DNA of 5,708 bases from an uncultured Sediminibacterium sp. (GTDB taxonomy: Bacteria > Bacteroidota > Bacteroidia > Chitinophagales > Chitinophagaceae). The notes below the pieces were generated by a model, which had not been told where the DNA came from, searched no databases, and saw nothing but the letters and a program-made list of their open reading frames with translations. The position numbers and the translations under genes were made by a program. The stretch spans positions 1 to 5,708 of the forward strand of contig CALEST010000171.1 of assembly GCA_937907555.1 (NCBI GenBank), read 5' to 3'. Below, in pieces: positions 1 to 5,708 of the stretch (positions are counted from its first letter, which is position 1; each line of letters begins with the position of its first letter).

Positions 1-89
1 TCTTTTTAATAGAAAAAGCGGTGATTATTAACGCAAATATGGATGGATTAGTACAGAAGAACGCATTAAAAAAGAATAAAATGTAGGAG

Positions 90-118
90 TTTTGCATAAA
101 CAGCAAAATGCCGCATTT
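90..118. repeat. Small palindrome cluster in the intergenic DNA past the operon end
   Basis: Two overlapping inverted repeats are visible. TTTTGC at 90-95 pairs with GCAAAA at 103-108 across a 7-base loop. AAATGC at 106-111 mirrors GCATTT at 113-118 around a single central C. Because they overlap, only one can form at a time as a hairpin. The second is short enough to be a protein-binding dyad instead. The function is unknown. The rest of 1-129 is AT-rich, and I see no gene or convincing promoter there. Confidence 0.4.
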
Positions 119-129
119 ATTACACAAAT

Positions 130-162
130 AACCCGCAAATAACCGTTACTTATCTGCGGGTT
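130..162 (-). terminator. Probable Rho-independent terminator of the three-gene cluster
   Basis: On the minus strand this stem-loop begins 14 bases past the TAA stop (177-179) of the propeller gene. Positions 130-137 (A plus ACCCGCA) pair with 155-162 (TGCGGGT plus T). After one A/C mismatch (138/154), four more pairs form (139-142 with 150-153), leaving a 7-base loop at 143-149. The minus-strand tail after the stem is TATTTGTG, which is T-rich but not a pure T-run, so termination may be moderate rather than strong. The GC-rich stem stands out from the AT-rich surroundings. Confidence 0.7.
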
Positions 163-176
163 TAGAGGGTCAAATG

Positions 177-3100
177 TTAAAATATGGATTTCAAGCGTTG
201 CTGGTATTGCCTGAATTCAGACTCTAGCAAATCAATTCCTTTTTCCTGATTAGGGGATAATGGTTCTAGTGCGGTAACCAAATCCAAATAAAAATCACTG
301 AGTTTTCTTCTGAATTTAACTTCATCAAAGAAAATAGACTTGCGGTTTAATTCCAGCAATTCTTTCTTAAAAGAATCCAAGGCAGCAACTTTCTCCTTTG
401 CATGTTGTGATTTGCTCAATTCGGTACTGGTTGTATCTTTTGCATACCTATTGAGACTAGAATCAATGGTGGTAACCATATCAGCAAGCTGTTCAATCAA
501 AGTAAACATTCGCATATTTTGCTGATATAATTTCTGCAGGGCAGCAGCAGTTAAACCAGCTGAAGGATTAGGCAAAACCTGCAATACCTGCTCTGTGCTG
601 TCCTTACCTGCTTTTATTTTTACTCTGTAATTACCGGCAGGTACTTTGGGACCAAATACACCCGCGTATTGTACAGAAGATTGTGCAACAAACCCACCTT
701 TAGCAACTTTCGGAGGATTGGATGTTAGGGTCCACATTACTTTATTTAACCCTTTTACTCCTGTTCCGTTTATGTCTTTGATTTTTTTGTTGTCGCTATT
801 ATAAATTTCAATCTTCACTACATCATTGCTTCTTTCTTTCAGGTAATAATAGAAAGTTGGAGCAAGTGATTTTGAAGCACCTGTATATCCTGTTAAATTG
901 GAAGCGGCTTGCGGAAATTGTGCACCATATTCATATTTGAAAGGCTGAATCGGGTAAAATAAAAATGATTTACTCAGATCAGATTTAACCATTTCTCTCA
1001 ATGGCTGAATATTGTCAACAATATAAACCCCTCTTCCGTGAGTTGCAATTACCAAATCACTTGTGGCTGGATGAATTTTAATATCCCGAACCAGGCTATA
1101 CCATGGCAGATTCTGGTATTTACTTCGCATCCAGGATTTACCTGCATTCAATGAAATAAAAAAACCGGATTCAGTACCTAAGAAAAGTAAATCAGGTGTT
1201 TTAAAATCTTCTCTGATGATATGAGCATAACCACTGAATTCTTCCGATTCAAATCTGCTGAAAGTATTGCCTCCATCATTGCTGACAACTACATAAGTGT
1301 TGTTATCTCCATACATATGATGATCAAGGGTTACAAAAATTCTTTTTGGGTTATGCATTGACAATTCAATACTACTGATCCAGGCCTGAGCAGGTACTCC
1401 TGCTTTTGCAATTCCTGCATTTTTATTTTCCCAGGTTTTACCTCCATTGTTGGTCACCATTAAATTACCATCATCGGTACCTACCCAGATAGTATTTTCA
1501 TTGGCAGGATGTTGCACAATAGTATAAATGGTTCCATGATTTTCCGCACTGGTATTATCCCCGGTAATGCTTTCACTGTTTTCTGACTTATTGTGAATTG
1601 CTTTATTATTAGTGGTTAAATCCGGAGAAATTCTTTCCCAGTTAACCCCATTATCTCTGGATCGGAAAAGATATTGTGCACCTACATATAAGTTACTTAG
1701 TGGTTTCCCTGCTGCATTTTTTAAACCTGACTTACCCGTTACTATCGGAGTATTCCAATTCCATCGATGATCTTCTTCTCCTGATTGCTTTTTGGGTTTC
1801 ATGTTACTTGACAATCCGGTTCTGAGATTGATACGATACATTTCTCCACCCTGAGATTCTGCATATATAATCTTCTCATCAATAAGATCAGGCTGAACCC
1901 AGAATCCATCACCCCCTCCCAATGCTTTCCAGTCTGTTGCAGCAACCCCTCCCGGTGCGGTATTAGGAGCCATCCAGTTATTGTTGTCCTGCAATCCCCC
2001 ATAAATATTATAAGGAGTCTGGTTATCTACACTTACATGATAAAACTGAGGCACCGGTAAATTATTTAAAAACTGCCAGGTTATCCCCTTATTATAACTC
2101 AGATAAACACCTCCATCTGTTCCTAAAAACAACATATCGGTATTGTTTGGATTGATCCACAGCGCATGATGATCTGCGTGCGGCGTTACTCCACCAATAA
2201 CCGTATTACTGAAAGTAGTTCCTCCGTCATTTGAATAGGAAAAATCATAACTGGGTCTGTATACGCGCTTAGGGTCTTTCGGATCTATTACCAGCGTACT
2301 GAAATAAAATGGACGCGCCATTAAACCAGTAGCGGTTGTTAATAGCGACCAGGACTCTCCGTCATCACTGGATTGATACAATCCGGATTGTTTGGCTTCT
2401 ACCAATGCCAGTAAATGAGAAGGTTTGGATGGATTTGCAGTTACGATGATTCTTCCCAGGTTGCCTTCCGGTAAACCTTTGGTTAATTTTTTCCAGGTTT
2501 TTCCTCCATCAACAGATTTATAAAAACCGGATCCTGCACCACCGGAAACAAAAGAAAAGGGCTTTCTTCTGAACTCCCAGGTGGTAGCAAAAATAATATT
2601 GGGATTCGTTGGGCTAATGGCAATATCAGCGCAACCGGTATTTTCATCTATGAATAAAATCTTATCCCATGTTTTGCCTCCGTCTGCAGATTTAAACAAA
2701 CCTCTGTGCAAAGAGGATTTATATAAAGGGCCCGGTGCAGCTACATAAATTACTTTCTTATCAGAAGGATCAATCTGTATTTTGGCAATATGTTCCGTAC
2801 TGTCCAAACCCAGTTTTTGCCAATTGTTTCCACCATCTGTTGTTTTGTAAATGCCCGTACCAAAGGATACGGAATTACGCATATTGCTTTCCCCTGTTCC
2901 GGCATACACCACACGTGTATTACCTGGTTCGATGGCTAGTGCACCAATTGATTGTGTGTATTTATCAAATACGGGATTGAATGACTGGCCGCCATTCTGC
3001 GACTTCCAGATTCCACCTCCGGCAGTCCCCACATATAAGTTCAGCTGTCCATCTGCATAACCGCCTTCAATAGCTGTTATTCTTCCACTCATGGTTGATG

Positions 3101-3215
3101 GCCCCAATGCTCTTGCGCCCAGTACCTGAAACTGTGCTGTATTTAGCGAGGGTATGTTCTGTGCATGCAATAAGGATACAGTTCCTGTAATCAGGAACAA
3201 AAAAAGTTTGCGCAT
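177..3215 (-). CDS. Exported Asp-box (BNR)/VPS10-like beta-propeller protein
   Basis: This 1012-residue protein starts at an ATG and has a Sec signal peptide (MRK, then a hydrophobic stretch to about residue 17, probable cleavage after HAQ at 19). There is no lipobox Cys. Eleven Asp-box motifs of the S-x-D-x-G-x-x-W type begin near residues 72, 125, 176, 234, 282, 328, 373, 519, 588, 645 and 688. This fits a two-propeller fold like sortilin/VPS10 and GH74 proteins. Family-like landmarks are HADHHALW (346-353), GLQDNNNW (407-414), GGGDGFWVQPD (433-443) and ATHGRGVYIVDN (724-735). Residues about 785-880 look like an Ig/FlgD-like beta-sandwich, and 885-1012 is predicted mostly helical. Relatives are often labelled 'glycosyl hydrolase', but I cannot identify catalytic residues, so binding or scaffolding is equally possible. 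There is no recognisable type IX secretion C-terminal domain, so a periplasmic or outer-membrane-associated location is inferred. The start lies 6 bases after the stop of the LolA-like gene, without a Shine-Dalgarno sequence, indicating co-transcription. Confidence 0.93.
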   Translation of the reverse strand: MRKLFLFLITGTVSLLHAQNIPSLNTAQFQVLGARALGPSTMSGRITAIEGGYADGQLNLYVGTAGGGIWKSQNGGQSFNPVFDKYTQSIGALAIEPGNTRVVYAGTGESNMRNSVSFGTGIYKTTDGGNNWQKLGLDSTEHIAKIQIDPSDKKVIYVAAPGPLYKSSLHRGLFKSADGGKTWDKILFIDENTGCADIAISPTNPNIIFATTWEFRRKPFSFVSGGAGSGFYKSVDGGKTWKKLTKGLPEGNLGRIIVTANPSKPSHLLALVEAKQSGLYQSSDDGESWSLLTTATGLMARPFYFSTLVIDPKDPKRVYRPSYDFSYSNDGGTTFSNTVIGGVTPHADHHALWINPNNTDMLFLGTDGGVYLSYNKGITWQFLNNLPVPQFYHVSVDNQTPYNIYGGLQDNNNWMAPNTAPGGVAATDWKALGGGDGFWVQPDLIDEKIIYAESQGGEMYRINLRTGLSSNMKPKKQSGEEDHRWNWNTPIVTGKSGLKNAAGKPLSNLYVGAQYLFRSRDNGVNWERISPDLTTNNKAIHNKSENSESITGDNTSAENHGTIYTIVQHPANENTIWVGTDDGNLMVTNNGGKTWENKNAGIAKAGVPAQAWISSIELSMHNPKRIFVTLDHHMYGDNNTYVVVSNDGGNTFSRFESEEFSGYAHIIREDFKTPDLLFLGTESGFFISLNAGKSWMRSKYQNLPWYSLVRDIKIHPATSDLVIATHGRGVYIVDNIQPLREMVKSDLSKSFLFYPIQPFKYEYGAQFPQAASNLTGYTGASKSLAPTFYYYLKERSNDVVKIEIYNSDNKKIKDINGTGVKGLNKVMWTLTSNPPKVAKGGFVAQSSVQYAGVFGPKVPAGNYRVKIKAGKDSTEQVLQVLPNPSAGLTAAALQKLYQQNMRMFTLIEQLADMVTTIDSSLNRYAKDTTSTELSKSQHAKEKVAALDSFKKELLELNRKSIFFDEVKFRRKLSDFYLDLVTALEPLSPNQEKGIDLLESEFRQYQQRLKSIF

Positions 3216-3221
3216 AAAAGA

Positions 3222-3923
3222 TTATTTGCCTGAGAAAATAGCTTCGTCAATAGTAGGGTTTATGGTAACTTTTTTAGTTACCATCATCATCATTCCCATG
3301 TCTGACTTGAAAGCCATTTTAATACCATTTTCCAAAGTCTGGTAATCCAGGTATTTTACGGATTGTTTAATTTCCTGTCCCTGCTGCTTTACAGTAGTTT
3401 CTTCTTTGTAAATTAAAAAGGTATTCAAATCGAAATAGTAGGTTTTTTCATTGCCGTTTTTAGTGGTCAATTTTACTTTATGGTAAGAAGCACCTTCGTC
3501 TTCTTCCTTTCCTAAATATTCTACGGTTGAACCTTTTTCCTTGTAGTTTACAAACTCATCCTGCACATCCAATTCATCTAACTTCGTCTTTAATTCATCA
3601 GCTGGAATTTCTTCCAGACTGGTTTTACCCATCAATGGATTCTGAGCCCACCCTTTGGTTGGAGTAGTGATATCAATAATTTTACTTCCCTGAAATTCTG
3701 CATCTACCCGCATACCCTTCATATGCACTGCCTGCATGGTAAATGGAATGGCAATTCCCTGCACTTCAATTTGACCTTCTACTTTAAGCGACTGGACCTT
3801 ACTCCATTTTTCTGCGCCTCCAATGGCCTGAACGTACTTATTAATTACTTCATCAACGGTTTGTGCCGATAAACTGATTACTGCAGTAAATAAAACGAAT
3901 GCAGATAATAAAAGCTTTTTCAT
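3222..3923 (-). CDS. Exported LolA-like (outer-membrane lipoprotein-sorting-like) protein
   Basis: I place the start at the ATG at 3921-3923, giving 233 residues that begin MKKLLLSAFVLF. This is a textbook Sec signal peptide with likely cleavage after SAQ (residue 21). In-frame extensions to an ATG at 3945-3947 or a TTG at 3966-3968 would put polar or extra hydrophobic residues in front of it and are less likely. The mature part opens with a short helix (VDEVINKYVQAIGGAEKW, 23-40), followed by alternating beta-strands. These include SLKVEGQIEV, the YYFDLNTFLIYKEE segment (162-175), DYQTLENGIKMAF (193-205) and a final KVTINPTIDEAIF (218-230). This layout matches the Bacteroidetes 'outer membrane lipoprotein-sorting protein' group, a half-barrel fold that holds a lipid or acyl chain. 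True LolA chaperone activity cannot be claimed; many such paralogues have unknown ligands. A Met-rich run (M209, then M211-M214) lies near the C-terminus. There are no Cys residues after the signal peptide, so it is not a lipoprotein. It is probably co-transcribed with the downstream propeller gene. Confidence 0.9.
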   Translation of the reverse strand: MKKLLLSAFVLFTAVISLSAQTVDEVINKYVQAIGGAEKWSKVQSLKVEGQIEVQGIAIPFTMQAVHMKGMRVDAEFQGSKIIDITTPTKGWAQNPLMGKTSLEEIPADELKTKLDELDVQDEFVNYKEKGSTVEYLGKEEDEGASYHKVKLTTKNGNEKTYYFDLNTFLIYKEETTVKQQGQEIKQSVKYLDYQTLENGIKMAFKSDMGMMMMVTKKVTINPTIDEAIFSGK

Positions 3924-4035
3924 GTTTGTTGGTTTAATTTTTCCCATTAGTATAATAACTAATACCAATATTACAGTTTTGGCATTGGTTTTAACTTTTA
4001 TAAGTGTTAATGGTATATTAATTCAACAAACGGTA
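3924..4035 (-). promoter_or_regulatory. Intergenic leader with inverted repeats, possible internal promoter
   Basis: This 112-base AT-rich gap separates the TPR stop codon from the LolA-like start. It contains three short dyads: ATTAGT/ACTAAT at 3946-3951 and 3958-3963; ACCAAT/ATTGGT at 3964-3969 and 3984-3989; and TTAAC/GTTAA at 3991-3995 and 4006-4010, the last forming a 20-base imperfect palindrome. None has a T-run that would make it an obvious terminator. On the minus strand, TAATATTG (3967-3974) resembles the Bacteroidetes -7 element TAnnTTTG with one mismatch, but I find no TTG at the right distance upstream. A promoter is therefore possible, not shown. There is no Shine-Dalgarno sequence before the ATG, only an A-rich stretch, which is normal for this phylum. 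Confidence 0.35.
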
Positions 4036-5673
4036 TTATTTACAGGATTTCTCTAACTCAATGGTAGCCGCAAAAACCCCCATAGCTGCTGCTTTTTGTA
4101 AATCCTCACAACCAGCTGCATTTTGCTTTAAAATTACTTTTAGAATCCCTCTGTTTAAATAGATATCCCCGTTTTTGGGATCCTGCTCAATGGCTTTATC
4201 ATAATCAGCTATGGCCGAGGCAAACTGTTTAAGTTGTCCTTTTACAATCCCCCGGTTAAAAAATATATTGGGCATTTGCGGGTCTAGCTGAATTACCCGG
4301 TTATAATCTGCCAACGCACCTGCCAGATCCTTTGCTGCATACTTGGCCAGCCCCCTGTTGTACCAGGCCCCTGCATTGCCGGGTCTTAAACGGATACAGC
4401 TGTTGTAATCTGCCAGTGCTCCTTTTTTATCTCCCAGTGCATTTTTTACGTAGCCGCGATTGAAATATATATCGCCATAGTTGGGATCGAGTTTCAAAGC
4501 CTGATTGTAATCGTCCAAAGCAGCTTCGAAATCGCCGGAACGTTCGAATTGAAGGCCTCTGTTAAAATAGGCGCTTATATTCTTTTTATTTAAGTCAATG
4601 GCACTGGAGAAATCATCTACTGCGGCGGCTGTGTCGGATAGTTCCAGTTGTATCAATCCCCTGTTCACAAACAAATCTGCATTCTTTGGATTCAGTACAA
4701 TTGCCCTGTCAAAATCTTCTTTGGCCGCCTTATACTGTTTCTTATTGCGGTATAAAATACCTCTGTTAAAATAGATATCCGGACTGGACTGATTGTTTTC
4801 CAGTGCCAGATCCAGATCGGGTAAAGCTCCATCAAAATCTTTCAACTGTATTTTACTGATTGCCCTGTTAAAAAACACATTCTCTACCGAAGAGTCAATG
4901 GCGATGACTTCATTGTAATCTTCTATAGCTGCTTTGTGATTATTTAATGCAGCTTTGGAAATGCCTCGGTTAAAATAAATATCAGCTGCAGGATCCAGGG
5001 AAATGGCTTTATCAAAATCTAACAAAGCTGCTTTATGGTTATTCTGTCTGGCTTTTACATAGCCTCTGTTGAACCAGGCATCTGTATTTTCAGGATTAAA
5101 AACAATGGCTTTGCTGTAGTCTGCCAAAGCACCAGCAATATCTTTTAAAGCGTATTTAACTACTCCTCTGTTAAAATACACTTCGCCATAATTGGGCTTG
5201 AGCTGCAATGCGCGGTTGTAATCCTTCAGTGCCCCTGCATAGTCTTCTGTGCGTTCCTTTTCTATGCCCCTGTTAAAGAACATATTGGCGGTTGCAGGTC
5301 CTAAGCTTATGGCTTTATTGTAGTCTTCTACTGCACCGGCGGCATCCCCTGCAAGGCCTTTTATAATCCCTCTGTTAAAATAAAGATTTGCATCGGAATC
5401 TTTTACTTCCAATGCAAATCCGATATCTTCAATTGCACCTTCATAATTTTTAAGCTCTCTTTTAGCAATCGCCCGATTCAGAAACAAATTGATATCATCT
5501 GGGGTTTCTTCCAAAGCCTGAGTAAAATCTTCTATTGCGCCCTTGTAATTTTTTACCGCCATTCTCTGCAGACCCCGCTTTACCAGCTGATCCAGGGTTT
5601 GTGCCGAACTTGAGATGGCTAAGCCAAGCAAAAGAAAAATAAACAACGATTTAACTATCCAGCGATTGATCAT
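4036..5673 (-). CDS. Exported protein with 15 tandem TPR repeats
   Basis: I choose the ATG at 5671-5673 (545 residues) because it begins a clean signal peptide: MINRWIVK, a hydrophobic stretch SLFIFLLLGLAI, and probable cleavage after SSAQ (residue 25). The frame stays open to a TTG at 5692-5694 and on to the window edge, so a longer start cannot be fully excluded. Residues 27-535 are 15 consecutive TPRs of 34 residues (the sixth has 33), with a consensus of aromatic-FNRG near positions 4-8, A20, D23-Y24, A27-I28 and P32. The last repeat and its 10-residue tail carry Cys 522 and Cys 544 (GCEDLQKA ... EKSC), which might form a disulfide in the periplasm; Cys 426 lies in repeat 12. TPR solenoids bind proteins or peptides, so a scaffold role outside the cytoplasm is likely, but no partner can be named. 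There is no enzymatic domain. The gene leads the minus-strand cluster; its promoter lies beyond the window. Confidence 0.92.
   Translation of the reverse strand: MINRWIVKSLFIFLLLGLAISSSAQTLDQLVKRGLQRMAVKNYKGAIEDFTQALEETPDDINLFLNRAIAKRELKNYEGAIEDIGFALEVKDSDANLYFNRGIIKGLAGDAAGAVEDYNKAISLGPATANMFFNRGIEKERTEDYAGALKDYNRALQLKPNYGEVYFNRGVVKYALKDIAGALADYSKAIVFNPENTDAWFNRGYVKARQNNHKAALLDFDKAISLDPAADIYFNRGISKAALNNHKAAIEDYNEVIAIDSSVENVFFNRAISKIQLKDFDGALPDLDLALENNQSSPDIYFNRGILYRNKKQYKAAKEDFDRAIVLNPKNADLFVNRGLIQLELSDTAAAVDDFSSAIDLNKKNISAYFNRGLQFERSGDFEAALDDYNQALKLDPNYGDIYFNRGYVKNALGDKKGALADYNSCIRLRPGNAGAWYNRGLAKYAAKDLAGALADYNRVIQLDPQMPNIFFNRGIVKGQLKQFASAIADYDKAIEQDPKNGDIYLNRGILKVILKQNAAGCEDLQKAAAMGVFAATIELEKSCK
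4069..5595 (-). repeat. 102-base coding repeat array encoding 15 TPRs
   Basis: The TPR units recur every 102 bases (99 for the sixth). In reading order they are: R1 5494-5595, R2 5392-5493, R3 5290-5391, R4 5188-5289, R5 5086-5187, R6 4987-5085, R7 4885-4986, R8 4783-4884, R9 4681-4782, R10 4579-4680, R11 4477-4578, R12 4375-4476, R13 4273-4374, R14 4171-4272 and R15 4069-4170. At DNA level the most constant piece is the FNRG-coding segment, seen on the plus strand as variants of CCTCTGTTAAAATA. Units have diverged at the nucleotide level, so this is an old array rather than a fresh expansion, except that R6 and R7 share NNHKAA and look locally duplicated. Confidence 0.9.
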
Positions 5674-5708
5674 ATATGAAGAGATTGGCCGCAATTTAAT
5701 TACTCTGC

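Noticed and set aside
1..60. Possible promoter on either strand near the left edge
   Set aside because: CATATTTG on the minus strand is close to the TAnnTTTG element, but no TTG is found at suitable distance and no start codon context follows within the window.
340..525. Plus-strand open frame of 61 codons
   Set aside because: It lies wholly inside the propeller gene on the opposite strand, has no family resemblance and is best explained as an antisense shadow.
1799..2002. Second minus-strand open frame of 67 codons
   Set aside because: It overlaps the propeller gene in another frame, has low-complexity composition with no recognisable motif, and has no place in the operon.
2735..3060. Two overlapping plus-strand open frames (2735-2980 and 2851-3060)
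   Set aside because: Both are antisense to the well-supported Asp-box region and overlap each other in different frames; neither looks like a real protein.
3154..3345. Plus-strand open frame with a hydrophobic stretch spanning the 6-base gene junction
   Set aside because: The hydrophobic run is the complement of the C-terminal end of the LolA-like gene; there is no start context or promoter to support it.
4069..5595. Regular 102-base repeats considered as a CRISPR array or satellite
   Set aside because: The periodicity is fully explained by 34-residue TPR units in one open frame; there are no identical repeats with unique spacers.

Overview
The window looks like a chromosomal segment of a Bacteroidetes bacterium, most likely of the Chitinophagaceae/Sphingobacteriia type (lineage is an inference from protein style, not from a marker gene). 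The reasons are: AT-rich DNA; three exported proteins whose signal peptides all end in Ala-Gln (HAQ/N, SAQ/T, SAQ/T); no Shine-Dalgarno sequence before any of the starts; and protein families (a long Asp-box/VPS10-like beta-propeller protein, a LolA-fold protein, and an 'FNRG' TPR protein) that are typical of that phylum.

All three genes lie on the minus strand, so the reading order runs from right to left. First is a 15-repeat TPR protein (4036-5673), then a 112-base gap with short inverted repeats but no convincing terminator, then a LolA-like/outer-membrane-lipoprotein-sorting-like protein (3222-3923). Only 6 bases later comes a 1012-residue Asp-box beta-propeller protein (177-3215). A good stem-loop at 130-162 follows its stop codon and probably ends the transcript. 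Positions 1-129 are non-coding AT-rich DNA with a small palindromic cluster. The plus strand has only open frames that shadow these genes.

All three products should leave the cytoplasm through Sec. The 6-base junction strongly suggests that the LolA-like and propeller genes are co-transcribed. The TPR gene may be part of the same unit or may be read separately, because the 112-base gap could hold a promoter. A shared envelope role (TPR scaffold, lipid- or lipoprotein-binding fold, extracytoplasmic propeller) is plausible but is inference; none of the three has a sequence-visible enzymatic activity.

I see no mobile element, CRISPR array, RNA gene or defence system. The least ordinary feature is that the TPR array appears to be built from two copies of a 7-TPR block plus one capping repeat.
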